Assembly (NCBI GenBank): GCA_029948255.1
Contig: JALIZF010001636.1
Span: 310,001 to 374,000, forward strand
DNA: 64,000 bases
Reading direction: 5' to 3'
Source of the DNA: Telmatactis stephensoni
Taxonomy: Eukaryota > Cnidaria > Anthozoa > Actiniaria > Isophelliidae
In this document: positions 22,209 through 34,672 of the stretch, one piece after another
Layout: every line of letters begins with the position of its first letter
Position numbering within the stretch: the first letter of the stretch is position 1
Made by a program: the position numbers and the translations under genes
The notes under the pieces: generated by a model
Seen by the model: the letters and a program-made list of their open reading frames with translations, nothing else
Told to the model about the DNA's origin: nothing
The model's database searches: none

Positions 22209-22929
22209 CTTATCGTGGTACAGGCAAGTGTTGGGCTCCAATATATTTAGTTGAATATACAAAAAGAAAGGATCAACGAAGTTCTAAACGAGATCAGCAA
22301 ACACGGAACTTTCTGTAGTTGACTTTGGAGTGACTTCCAGGAATGTCCGATCGAATTCAAAGATCAGGAAAAATCAGAACTGGGGTTCGCAGACTTTCTT
22401 TACAAAGAACGCTTAACATCCGTTATCTTCCTTTAACGGCTCTTTATAAACCCTGAGTTGAAAACACCGATATGTGTAACTCATTCCCAAAAGTGATGAA
22501 ACGGCAACTTTCAGCTCGCTTTGTACACTGCTCGTCAAACATAACGACATCCTTACAATGTCATGCTATTCCCGGAAAAACAGCTTACTCATTGAAGACA
22601 TTCTGGGAAATTGCTTACTCCAGTTCTAGGAAAGTCCTAGATTTCTCACCGTGACGGTCACGCAAAATTGGGGAATCTCCCATGGTTTCTAGGCAACCGA
22701 TGTCGATCACCTGCACTTCATCAAGACAACGAGATTGCGAATGAACAAATACAGGATTCTTGGCGTTGTGTGGGTTTACTTCCGAGTGATCATCAATTCC
22801 ATGTAATGCATGCTTTTCATTCGATATTCTGAGAAGTCATGTGACTTGATGAAATGCTTTGGTATCGAATATTCATGGATCGAGTTCTGCCCAAGTTCTG
22901 CCTAGACTAATTCCATATATAAAGTGGTC
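22209..22929. other. Upstream DNA of kinase C
   Basis: Paralogous to the DNA upstream of kinase B (20020-20560), so promoter sequence was copied with the gene. No exon is seen. Confidence 0.5.
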
Positions 22930-23935
22930 GCTGACAATGTTGAAGATTTTGCAGTTGAAATATGGAGTATTGTGAAGGCGGAAATCTGAACATTTGCCAA
23001 CGAAGAGCGTGATGTACCGATGGATGAGTGAATTAGCTACAATCCTTGCCAGAATTAGTTGGCACGATTTTGTCGGGATGTGCGCGCACAGTGGATGGTA
23101 ATGAAATTTCCCCCCCCCCCCTCCCCCCCTTGTACAATGTTGCTTTGAAAATCCCGACCACCTACCACTTGGCGATCAGTCGGACATACCTTTTAGCTAC
23201 CAGCAACATTGTACAGGGGGAGGGGGTCCAATAATATGGCCGCAAAGTGTATACAATTCTAAAAAAATCCGTTTATCTTACATTATGCCAATTAACTAAT
23301 TTTGGCAAGGATTGTAGCTGATGCTGTACGATTTTTACATTAATTCCAAAGCCAACGTCAACCAATCTCAAGCCAGAAAATGTTCTCCTCACAGCTAGTG
23401 ATTCTATTAAATAAGTTGGGGTATTTTGGCGTTGCAAAAGAGTATACAGCCCTTAAACAAGATGGCTACTGCCTCACATCATTGATGCAGTACATGATAC
23501 GGATTACATGTAAGCACACGTTTTGCCGGTCGTTGTTGGGCGGCACCAAAAGTTTTCCAGGGACACTGTAAAGAAAGAGCAGACATCTTTTCGCTTGGTC
23601 TTACTTTCTACACGACTCTTACCGACAACACGTTGCTACGACCAGCGGAAAAAAGTTTTTTTCAGGCGTTTGTCCCAGCTCGAAGTCAACGATGCGAGGG
23701 ATGACCGAGGTGCTCTGGGTATCACTTGCTCTACACGGGCTTAGTGGTCATTTCGTGTTCAAGTTCACACAACTGTGGGCCATACTACCGCTTATGGGTC
23801 ACGCAACCGCATATAGATATGGTTATTCGTCTGATGAACTGCTCCAGTATGATCCAAAAGAAAGGCCCACTGTAAGCGAAGTCTATTTCCGAGTGCAAAA
23901 CATCAGCGTGCAACATATATTAGATTATACTACTG
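22930..23935 (+). pseudogene. Kinase pseudogene, inverted relative to kinases A-C
   Basis: Plus-strand remnants follow the order of the neighbouring kinases: EYCEGGN near 22965, AN-EERD near 23000, then after a 277-bp insertion ADAVRFLH, a degenerate catalytic-loop region, AKEYTALKQ near 23430, KVFQGHCKERADIFSLG near 23550, and LLQYDPKERP near 23845. The N-lobe is missing or unrecognisable, the HRD loop is destroyed, and stops and frame changes occur throughout. It is the only kinase copy in this orientation. Confidence 0.8.
23039..23315. mobile_element. MITE inserted in the kinase pseudogene
   Basis: Ends ACAATCCTTGCCA and the reverse complement at 23303-23315 are flanked by AGCT on both sides (23035-23038 and 23316-23319). 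Removing the element and one AGCT restores the expected kinase reading ELADAV across the junction, so the boundaries are well supported. The interior has a C-rich tract (about 23110-23130) and an internal inverted pair around TTGTACAATGTTGCT. Confidence 0.85.
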
Positions 23936-23939
23936 CGCG

Positions 23940-24360
23940 CATTTGAGTGCAAAGCCAAAACGAGTGCAAATATTCGGATGTAGTACACGGTTCTTGCGCG
24001 CAACGCGTTGTCATTAAAATACTAAAATGGCTCGTAAAAGTACACTAAAATGGCTCGTAAAAATACACACCCGTATTTCACAATTTTTCGTATAATATCT
24101 TTGTATTCCGATTTACCAGTAACAGGGTTACCCTATTGCTAAGGTTTCAAAAAGCTATTGAATCTCATTATCTGCTTCAAATGGTGGTCAGTGCTTGACC
24201 ACCATGTGCTCTCAACCAGAGAATATTCTACTGAAAACCTGTCTTTCAGCTGATGAAAATTCCAATGATTGAAAATGACGTCATATGAAACCCAGGAATA
24301 TCTCAATGTATATAAACAGGCTCCAAGTTAAAATCAGTCTAACTTAATACAGACACAAAT
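23940..24360. other. Intergenic
   Basis: No gene. A 22-bp direct repeat containing AAAATGGCTCGTAAAA occurs twice near 24025-24065. Confidence 0.5.
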
Positions 24361-24369
24361 TAATCACAC

Positions 24370-24938
24370 ATTTAAATGTTTATTAAAACACAGATAGTTG
24401 ATTACAATCAAGTCTAAAACGAAACGATTTTCACTCTAAACATTATCACGACAATGTAAGTATAGAAGTATTTACAAGGTTGAACTGAACACATCATCAA
24501 AAGTCATAAAAAATGCGATCCAAAACTGAGTATCAAAATATTGTAGCCCTAAAAAGATAAGTTTTTGAAGGACCGCTTTGTCAAGATTCATGAAAGCTAA
24601 ATGATTCTCAAGATTGTTTATGGTAATGGTTTAGCACTTTTCTGTTATACAAAACTTTGGCCTCCCACTTCAATTCCTAGATTTCTAACTAACTATTCCA
24701 TACAGGGAGAACCTTCGCTGTCATCTTTCACAATATACTCAAACAAACAAGAAAGGGACACATGCAGGCTAACGGTTTCTATGAAATCTGTCATGGCATA
24801 GAAAAAGGGGAGTACTCATTAAGGGAATTTTAGTTGTTGGTGATGTACACGGGCATTCTATCTACCAAGTACTAAATCATTAAGTAGTAAAAGGACTATT
24901 TACACAAATAAAATGCTGGTATGAAGGGTTGAGCTGGT
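24370..24938 (-). other. Probable 3-prime UTR of the hnRNP U-like gene
   Basis: Runs downstream of the TAG stop at 24939-24941 on the minus strand, with no competing gene. Polyadenylation-like TTTATT complements occur near 24905 and 24378; which is used is not decidable here. Confidence 0.5.
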
Positions 24939-27900
24939 CTAGTAGCCATATCCAGAATATCCACCCTGTTGATAGGTTCCTTGTTGGTAGTACGCTGGAT
25001 ATTGTTGGTATCCCTGTGTCTGTGGTTGTTGTTGAGTTTGTTGACCATACTGCTGGTAACTCTGCTGATATTGGGAGTACTGGTTGTAATTCCCATAACT
25101 TTGCTGCTGGGTCTGTGGTTGTTGCGTGTAGTTTTGTTGTTGCTGTTGTTGATTGCTATAGCTGTACTGTTGTCGTGGTTGGTTACTGTGGCTTCCACCA
25201 CCATAGCCCCCTCCACCATAGCTCTTTCCGCCACCGCCACCATAATTACGGTTACCTCCTCCACCGTGACGATTTCTATCATGATATCCGCCACCACCAC
25301 CTTGATATCCACCTCTACCACCTCTGTAGTTATCCCTATAGCCACCTCGACCACCACGCCCATACTGCTGGTAACCGCCTCTACGATTATACGGAGACTG
25401 AGGGCTACGGTAGCCACCGCGTCTGTCATCATAACGGCGGTTATCTCTATGGGATCCACCACCTGACCAACCACCACCACCACCTCCGCTGCCACCATCC
25501 AAAACCTCCATGTCTTTGTCTGTAGTCTTGGCGAGGACGTTTACGATCTGGTTCGCCACTGCCACTGAAGGTTCTTGTTCTTTGAGAGTTGCCTTCTTTG
25601 ACGTACTCTGCCACTATCTTCTTTGATTGTTCTTCGTCTTGGTCCACAAAAGACACCTCATCAAACAGGTCACCGACTCTGGGCAACATAAAGTTTCCTG
25701 AAAGGATAAAACATTTCCTTTGATGCTTGTACATTAAAGGTACATTAGTTCTAAATCTAAACAGTAATTAATGCTTATCTGGGCTACATAGGTAATAAAG
25801 AAATCAAAACAAGGGTACAAAGGTTGGAAAGGAGAAGTAAAAAGAGTAAAGGACTAGTATTTAACACATTTATGCCTCTTCACTCAGCGATCTACACCAC
25901 ATCTCTCCCTCTACACCTACACACACACACATACACTATCAGTATGTCATCTTCAGATGAGAGAGAAGTTGAAACAACAACTTTTACCATTAATATAGAA
26001 TATCTCAGAACTTACTTTTCATGTCACAAATAGCATTGTGTGGCAGTTCTAAGCCTTCGTTCTTCCTATTTTGAATTCTTTGTTTCAGAACCTCTTGTTC
26101 AGGAATGCACACAATAGCTTTCTTTTTGAAGCCGTCAAATGTTCGCATCTTCTTGCTCTGAGCTGTTTGGTACACATTAGTCTATAAATTAAGAGGACCA
26201 AGATATTATGAGTAAAATACTTTATTCTTTTATGTAAACCCATTTCAGTGACCTAATCTGGTTAAAAGTATGATTAGATTTTCACACCATAATCACAGCA
26301 ATACCACAAGTCTATTCCACTCAAAGGAAATCCATTTCATCTTGCAGCAATTTGATCCAATCTTACCTGATCTAAGATATAGTTTCTTTTTTTCGATGGA
26401 GCAATTTCAAAAAGTCGATGCAAACATTTGGCGGCTTTGTCCATGTTCTTATTGTAGCCACCAACTTCCTGTTTCCTAGCCACGCCCAATAACTGAAAAA
26501 GACAGGCTTTGTTAGGTAATTAAAAGCAACAATAACAATAATAATAATTCATTTCTATAGCATAGTTTCCTAACAGTCCAAATACGCTGTACAATGATAA
26601 GAAAATTTAACATATAATAATCAGGGCTCAAAACAACGACTAGACATATGCAGGACAGCATGTCCTTCAAAATACATTTTTGGAAGGTCATAACTAATTT
26701 TTGGAAGGACAAAAACTATGAATACTTAATGTTCTGTTAATCTGATTTTTTCTCTCTAAATATGGCCAGTCAATCTGTCCTTTCAAAATCAGATTTGGCC
26801 GGTCATTAAGCAAATTTGGAAGGACATTGTCCCTTGACCTGCTGTTATTTCAAGCGCTGATAATAAAGATGAAAAAAACAAAACAAAACAAGGTTGATTG
26901 TTCACATAATTAAAATGTCATCTAATGAAAGGTCAATCTTTGATGATGATACTACTTATATTGCCCTTATCACATGTACTCCTCATTAAATGGTGTTCTC
27001 TACACGTGCACACTTTTTTCAAAAAACGTTGTCTCAGTTCAAAGTAACGAGCGTCAAGCCAAGACCGAAATGAATACTGGTTTTGTGCTGGTAATGTATT
27101 CAAAATCAGACTTGTTTTCAATAGAATGGAGTGCTATCTACTAACAAGCACGTGAAAATGCTCACATTTCTAATTAGTTCTACAGAACAAGTCTGATTTG
27201 TATACATTGCTATCATAAAACTAGCATTCATTTCGGTCATGGCTTAACGCTTGTTGCTTTGAACTGCGACAATGTTTATTGAAATGAGTGTACATGTATA
27301 TAAAGGTATTTAGAATTTGTAAAGCAACAATATCTTACTGTGACAATCTAGAACCAGGATACAGCAAGAGAGTTCAATACACCACCCACCTTCATTTTAT
27401 CAAGCACCACACTTGTGCCCAGAACATCGTATCTCTTGTCAGGATGTTCTGTGATATATTTCTTAGCCCAAGTGGATTTACCAGAGGCTGGTAGTCCAAT
27501 CAACATCAAAACCTACAAATAATGTTATACAATCAGTCCAATCAGCATCAAAACCTACAAATGGTGTTATACACATAACCATTGATAAATGAATATACTT
27601 AGATCATATTGTTTTGAAGAGGATTTATACAATACGACCTATACAAAATATCTGGATTTTACAGCAGTATGCAGCAAAGGCTTATGGTAAAGAGTTCTTT
27701 TGATTTTCAGAGGTCGTGGAGTGACTAAAGGAACTAAAATATACTGCTAACCAGAGTTGCTGCCTTAGAATTCAATGTACAGCACAGGCAACAAGCAAAA
27801 TACAAAAAATTTGGAACAACATTTTTTCAAAATATAGATGTAGCTGTTTTGGAGGTACATGTATTAGGACAACAGCTGTCAAATCACTTTGACTCACTTC

Positions 27901-30900
27901 AATTATATAACACACAACACTTAGCCTCACTTTATAACACATACCTCACAATCTGTTTTCTCAATGGGGCCACAAGAAGCACTGGACTTTAGACTCATCT
28001 GATACATTCTGAATGAATGTAAATTCCTCTTTGGGTGCAAACCAAGCTTCCTCCTAATACAGATAGAAATCAATAATGAGATAACAGAACACCTACCTCT
28101 ACTTCATTCTATTACTAATCAATACTTGTTGAAACACAGAAAATGGCATTGCTAAGTGATGACTGTTAGCAAAACTTGGTAAAATGATAATTACTGCCAG
28201 ACATTTAGAAATACATTTAGCAGTAAATAAACGATCATCACAGGAGTGTTATCCAACTTTTGGCAATGTCATTGTGTACTGGTTAGCAAAGAAGCACTGC
28301 TCACAATGGAACAGTGCTCAGAACAAAGCACTCTACACTATGTTTTTACATTGCAAAACAAAAGATTCAAGTACACAACGACACAGGACAAACTTTTGCC
28401 ATCTTTTTCAAAGACAACCATCAAAACATTAAATTGTATCAAGTGGTCATCCTTGAAGAACAAAGAACAATACAAGGCCACCTTTTTGTCAAATGATTAC
28501 TACAGTAATGAATACATGAAGATACAGTGAATAACATGGTTAGTAATCCAGTCAAACATTACCTGTGAGCCAAAGTTAAAGGCACATTCAGTGTTCCTAA
28601 TGACCACATGAGGATAGAGTGCTTTTCCTTCAATGTCCTCAGGTAGTTCAAATGCATCTCCTAGATCTTCTCCATTCTTGCTGAAGGATATTTTCTTGAC
28701 TTCACTTTCCAAGTCCTGAAATCAGGTAATGCTTTATTACAATGCAATGATGTGGTGTTACTTTTGGAGTTTAGAAGACTTTTCATTTAAGTGTGTGATA
28801 GACTGTGCTGTGTCCAATCAGTGTTGTGATGTCGATGAAAACATCAGAAATTCCTGCCATAACTGTGATGTGATTGTGCTGTTTTCACATTATATGAAAT
28901 CTACTTCTGTCACAGTGACAAGATGGTACAGCAGAGACCACACAGTACAGTCTGTTATAAAGAAAATGGGTCCAAGTCCACTAGGGGAGAAAACAAGTTA
29001 GAAATGCAAGCATTACCAAGTAACAAGTGATAACATCATCTTTGTCAAATGTTTGTCCAAAATCAGAAAATTCTGAGTTGGTACACTTTTTTCCTGTGCT
29101 GTCAAATCCATAGGAATGCACATCTTCACCTACAGCAAACAAAACAATCAGATTTAGATTTGATGGGTAATAATAGTTAGATCTTCCTTGAACCAGCTTT
29201 GAATGGGGAGCAAGTAATATAGATCTGGTCTCAATGGAAATAAAAGGGTGGGAACAAGAACATAGTATAAGTTAGGGATGTCAGTCTTTCTGATAGATTT
29301 TATGCAGCCATTATTGAGAGTCATCAACTGAGCACTTGAACAAACTTCTTCTCCTTAAGAGAAAAGCTTTTTTGTTTGACCATTAGTCAAACAAAAGAGA
29401 AAAGCTTAAGAGAACAGCTCTTTGTTTGATGATTAAATTGCTACACTGGAAAGAATCACTGGACATGTAAGTCACTCACCTAGTTGAAGATTTGCTGACT
29501 CAACAGACCAGCCAACTCTAACAAAATGAGTGGGTTCTTCAGAGGAATCTAAAGTGAGGCCAGAGCGTTTTGCTTGGAACTTCACTTCATAGCAGACTTT
29601 ACCACCAGTGACACCCCACGTAGCTCGTGCACCCCCACAGACATAGACAAAGCAATTATCCTTCACTACACTACAGCTTAAAGCTTCAGGAGTTATTTTG
29701 ATGAACAGATCACTGTTATCTGTTGATAACAACATAATGATCATTTAGAAAACAAACAATAATAAAGATACTATACTAAAATCCATTTACATGTAGCAAC
29801 AATTTACAATTTGCTGCCTAAACAAAGAGAATCTGCAATTAGGCTTCAACTTCTTCTTTAGATTTTTTGAAATCCAAAGGAGAAGATAAACTTTAATCAT
29901 ATTTGTTTACTTACACTTGTCCAAAACAACTAGTGAGTCACTGAGCTCTTCATCTGGCTCTTCTTCAACTTTACTGCAAAAAGAAAATTAATTCATGAGC
30001 TTGTACCCAAAAGATAATTTCTATACTCCATTAACAGCCATCTCTCCATAATAGTCTGCATTTTCTGCCCTGTAACTCTAGTTTAGTTCATTAGCTTTTC
30101 CTGCCAATGAAGGCAGGGACACCACAGCAGCTTTTGCCAGTTACTGTGGGCCCTGTAGTATAATAGGACAAATCACATACACCGGCAACTTCATGCCCTA
30201 CTCTCCCCAAATAGTGGTGTGGGTTCTTTAACATCCCTCCAATGCAAGTCGTGAAGTCTGGAGAGATGTGGCCTAGGTTTGATGTCCTTATCTGAGAAGA
30301 CATGAAGGTTTAACCATTTGCAGATGTGATTACAAAGACTGCAGCTTCTCCTCAATTATTTTAAGACCCTGAGTGTTGGTGTGGCCGGGGAATCAAACCC
30401 TGACCTTCCACACTGAAGACTGATGCACATCTAACTGAGCCAACTGGGCAGCGGTTGGCTCAGATGAAATGTATACAATGGCTACCTTTCCACAACAGCA
30501 ACTTTAAGAGTGATGGAAAGGTTTGCTCCGCACTAATGCTGTTGATTTCTTCCCACAGATACTCACACAACTGACCACAGCACCAACATCTGGCTATATC
30601 TTTATCATGGAAATAGTGGAAATATCCACTACTTACCTAAAATCAACCGAGACATCTAAATCAACAGGTTCTTGTTGTTTGGCAGATTCTGTTGAGAAAT
30701 ATGGAAAACCACAAGCATAAGATGAAGTGATGAAGATATTTCCCATTTCCTTAAATAATTGCTAAGCCAAGTATACATTTCTGCAAATAAGAGTCAATTT
30801 GTTGCAATGTGGGGCATTAAAATTATGTCCATGATTAGTACAACTTATAAAAAGTTGTAAAACTGGTGTACAGTTTTTCTTTTCATTCTCTTCCAAGTAT

Positions 30901-33900
30901 GCCATAGAGTAAACGACATATGCCTTTCTGTTCTCTATATTTATTGATTTATTCCATGTACCATAAAGGCAACTAACTCCAGCTGATATATCTCATAATT
31001 ATAATAAAATCTCAGTTGTCTTTTCAATCTTTATGTTCTTCCATAAATTCAGCAACATTCTGGTTTAAGTATTCTCAACTAATCCTTGGCATTCCATGAT
31101 CCACGATTGACGTATCTTGAGTAACAGCATTTCAATTAACAAAAATCTTGCCTACATGATGATGACCTGCCTGTACATGCTGCTTGTCACTTTAGAAGTC
31201 CCATGAGCCATACACCTCGTCTTAGCCCTCCAAGAAAGTGGTTGAATGGCTGAAATATTAGATACTGTTATGAAGAGAACACAACTTACCAAAAAGAAAA
31301 CATAGATATTGCTTATAAAAACCCTCTTGGGTTGATAGGATCATTATATTGTGTTCCCATAAGTTAACAAAAGTACACAAATGATACAATATTGCAATTC
31401 AAATTTTGTCACATATTTACATTATGTAGTACCATTCTTATATTCATAAGTATCCCTTCCGTTTTTAGCCTGTAATATACTGTTTTGTTACACTGCACGC
31501 TACATAAATCATTTGTACCATGAACCTACAATCACTTCAATTAAAAACTTGATAAAAAGACAAGTGTAAATGACTACATTTCCACTATTTTCCAAGAGAT
31601 ACCGAATGTTACTTTGTTCCAGTTTAAATTCAATCAAAGAATCATAATAGTAGGCACAATCATTTCTTAGATCAGTGATTGCTAACATGTAAAGCCAATG
31701 AAAAGATCACCTGTTATCAACACAGGAAGTACATGTATTCTATCACTTTCTGTATGCGTGAGCATTACGAATGGAGATAATGATTATTTCGTGGTTATAT
31801 CATAGTATAAAATGGTTTTGATTTCAGCTCTGTCATAAAATTTCATGAAAAGTGGACAAGTTCTACTAGGGAGTCACAATGTCCTCTGTCAAAAAGATTA
31901 GACAAAAATGATAAATCAATCATTTGTTACTTTAGTAAAACCAATTAAGAGACTGGAAAACATGTAAATAACTCATCAAATAAATCATAAAGAACTTTGC
32001 AATCAATGAACATTCTTATCATATCCTTAATTGTCATTTCAAAGAAAACACTGAATGACAGAGTGATACATTGTATGATTAAAACCATTTCATACTTGAT
32101 ATCAAGAAGTTGGAACTTTACACATAAAAAGGAATTCTTTAGAGCCACTGCTCAAAATGATGAATTACATCTATCATTGTTTGAAACTATAGCTATAAAG
32201 TCTGGCTCTAAAATGTTTAGGAACATAAAATTTAATGAACTGGCAACTGTTGTAAATGAAACCATGAATCCATGACAAGATAAATTATATGACCATCACA
32301 TTGATAATGCTCCGAGCTTTATGGCTGTTTGAGTTGTACTTTGGAGAACCTAAAATTGATGAACTGTTATCTCATGTACCAGTTACCCATATTTTTCTTG
32401 GACAAATTATGTCCTGTAATGAGGACTCATGCCTTCAGAGACTTAATTGAGAAGTGTTGGCTACATATACTTCTAATTTGAGGCAGCAGACTTTAAAAAC
32501 ACTGGAGAACAGTTCTAGAGAATCATGTCACTTCTTGCCATAATGACTAGAATGGTCACATTCTTTAAAACTGGGAGGGCATAATATGGGATCATAATGG
32601 CAAAACAATCAATCAGGGCAGTGATGCCCCAGATAATTGGGAAAATTTATTTATATAAAATGGAAACATTTACAACAGTTACCAATACATCAATAGTTCT
32701 AGTAATAATTTGTTGCTGATATTGACAACACACGAGAACCAGGCTTGGAGTAAAATAGAATCCTGATAACATTGTGGAATTTCAAGACAAATCATGAAAA
32801 AGTAAGGCCTGTTCCACACCCCATTTTTGTGATATACTGTATCTAATATTGCTGAATTAAGATCTGCCAGAGTGACATCTAAATCAATTTGGTAGGCCAT
32901 TTTTTGATTGGCTTGATGGCCTTCATAAGCGTCCTTTACTTAACAAGGCCAGGAGTTTGACAAAATTACTGTGATGCACCATACTGTGGCCATCCGACTA
33001 CTTGTTTTAACAGTTCCTTGCTAAGGCAGCGCAGTCCAGTATTAGTGAACAAAGAGACTTAGATTGTCATTGCTAAGGCATTTTTCAGAATTTGACAAGA
33101 ACTCTTTAACTTACTTCAAGCAATGTCAGAGTGGCAACACATAAGATATGTTTTTAAAATCTTTGCTGTCAAAACTGAGTGAGTTTACCTAACATGCAAA
33201 TGCATTAGTCGAACAAATTCTCCTTCTCTGATTGGCTAATTAACTTGAGGGGAAAAATTGGGTGGCCACAGTAGTGCACATCGCACAGCAAGTATGCTAT
33301 TTGAATCACTTGACTCTGGGTTATAAGAAATTTGAGTTACTAAAACATTTGCATTAGTCAGGCTGTCAGGATTCTACTTCCATTACAAAAACATTAAAAG
33401 AGTCTGTAACTTGAAGAGCAGGAGCAGATATGGCCGCAAAGACTCCAGCAGAAGGAACATGAAATGACAAAATATTGACTGAAAATAAACAGACTGTTAT
33501 AGGCATATAATAATATTACAGACAAAACTAGGGCTCTAGAGTCTTCGTTTGTGTTTGTAGTTCACAATGAATAATTAATGATCGGACTCGAAGATCTCAC
33601 GACCAAGATAAAATAACAAAACAACGATTCGTGTAACTGTTAGTCACACAAATTCCTGATCAAAATCGGTAGTTTCCATGACACATAATTGAATATTTTG
33701 ATTTGATAAGAGACAAATTTATTAAATTGCCTACATTAAGTACATTACCTTTACTTTCTGAAGATGAAGCGGGGGCCGCTGGTGTTTGGTCCATCGGTTC
33801 TTCTTTAGATTCTTTCTTTTCACCTTCATCTTGTGTGACGACTTTAGGTTCTTCCACTTTTTGCTCCGTCTCCTCAGTGATGGTCTCCTTAGCTTTCTCA

Positions 33901-34313
33901 GTGGAATCAGGTAAGGATTCTTCTTTTGATTCGTTCTCATTTGCAACGACCTCAGGTTTGCTTGGTTCTTCAACTTTCGCTTCTTCTTCGACCATCTCTT
34001 GGTCTGTAACTTCTTCACTAGGTTGATCGTTTTCGACCGCTTCTGGAGGATTTTCTGGCTGTTCACCATTTACTGGCTCATCCTTGCTTTCTTCTTGGCT
34101 ATCTTGGCTGTCTTCTTCAGTATTTCCACTTTCATCAGTTTGTTCTGTGACTTGTTCTGTGTCATTTTTGTCGTTCGCTGTAGCAATCGCTTCCAGAAGA
34201 CGTTCCACTAGAACGGGTTTGTTCCCTTTGGTGTCAAGGCCAAGTTTTGTCAACTCTGCCCTTAATTCTGCAACTTTGAGCTTCTTTACAGAAGCAGGAG
34301 TAAGTTCACTCAT
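24939..34313 (-). CDS. HNRNPU-like: hnRNP U-like protein (SAP, SPRY, P-loop, RGG), 11 exons, with two frame disruptions
   Basis: Nuclear RNA- and chromatin-binding scaffold of the hnRNP U/UL1 family. Coding exons in order: 34313-33749, 30688-30637, 29973-29915, 29719-29480, 29129-29017, 28715-28563, 28053-27945, 27512-27390, 26492-26367, 26181-26016, 25697-24939; all have GT-AG borders and agreeing phases. Domains: SAP helix-extension-helix (about residues 1-40, MSELTPASVKKLKVAELRAE), acidic region (50-180), SPRY (about 227-410), P-loop kinase-like domain with GLPASGKS (about 436-443) and NYILDQTNVY, then an RGG box and a Gln/Tyr-rich tail ending SGYGY. Expected length is about 820 residues. 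In the given sequence the 28053-27945 exon and the last exon each change frame by one extra base (near 27972-27985 and 25496-25510). The MSEL start fits the family. Small exon 2 and 3 link the acidic region to SPRY. Confidence 0.9.
26520..27389 (-). other. Introns of the hnRNP U-like gene, no nested gene seen
   Basis: AT-rich intronic DNA. A tandem of diverged GGACATTNTNNAAGG-like segments near 26640-26840 suggests an old repeat. Short ORFs here do not resemble proteins. Confidence 0.45.
27493..27576 (-). repeat. 42-bp tandem duplication across a splice acceptor
   Basis: The unit at 27493-27534 spans the start of the P-loop exon and its acceptor. It is repeated at 27535-27576 with a few changes. 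The second copy reproduces TTTGTAG and the first codons of the exon (VLMLIGL), giving an upstream acceptor that, if used, leads within nine codons to TAA. Confidence 0.8.
30085..30455 (-). mobile_element. tRNA-derived SINE in hnRNP U intron 2
   Basis: On the minus strand a tRNA-like head (CCCAGTTGGCTCAGTTAGAT as A-box side, GGTTTGATTCCCCGGC as B-box side, about 30370-30455) is followed by a body of about 280 bp without ORF. It lies between exons 30637-30688 and 29915-29973. Confidence 0.75.
30689..33748 (-). other. Intron 1 of the hnRNP U-like gene
   Basis: A 3.06 kb intron, the longest of the gene. Ends follow GT-AG. No nested gene or clear repeat was identified, and the ORFs at 31945-32275 and 32679-32900 are AT-rich and unsupported. 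Confidence 0.6.
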
Positions 34314-34672
34314 TCTGGTGGCAGGAAAGATAGCTAATTCGTGATAAAAAGACCTCAAAAGCAGAAAACACTGAACAATTCAGCGCGCTAAACCACACGT
34401 GTAAAACTACTACACGACCCCCAGCGAACTTTCAACTCTACGGAGCATGCGCTAGATCCAGTCTTTTCTCTAAGACAGGAATCCCGCCAAAAACAATATT
34501 TCACTTCCTTCACTTTCTATTCTCACTGTTCAAGAAGATCGCATATATTACATTTTAACTTTGTGGAGTTCAGGTAGTATTGATTCACGGAATAGCAATT
34601 TGATTGTTACAACATCAATTCACCGCCGAGTATGACGCATTTATTGTCTCAATCTTGACAAAGACCTCAGCT
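34314..34672. promoter_or_regulatory. Shared head-to-head promoter of hnRNP U-like and AP4M1
   Basis: Only 359 bp separate the two divergent start codons. No TATA box is obvious on either side. Two divergent housekeeping genes this close usually share a bidirectional promoter; that is inference here. Confidence 0.6.

Noticed and set aside
24896..25525. Long ORFs in other frames and on the plus strand across the hnRNP U tail
   Set aside because: They are shadows of the Gly/Gln/Tyr-rich repeat coding region and have no independent start context or domain.
33703..34344. Plus- and minus-strand ORFs overlapping hnRNP U exon 1
   Set aside because: Shadows of the acidic coding region; the SAP-domain frame explains the sequence.
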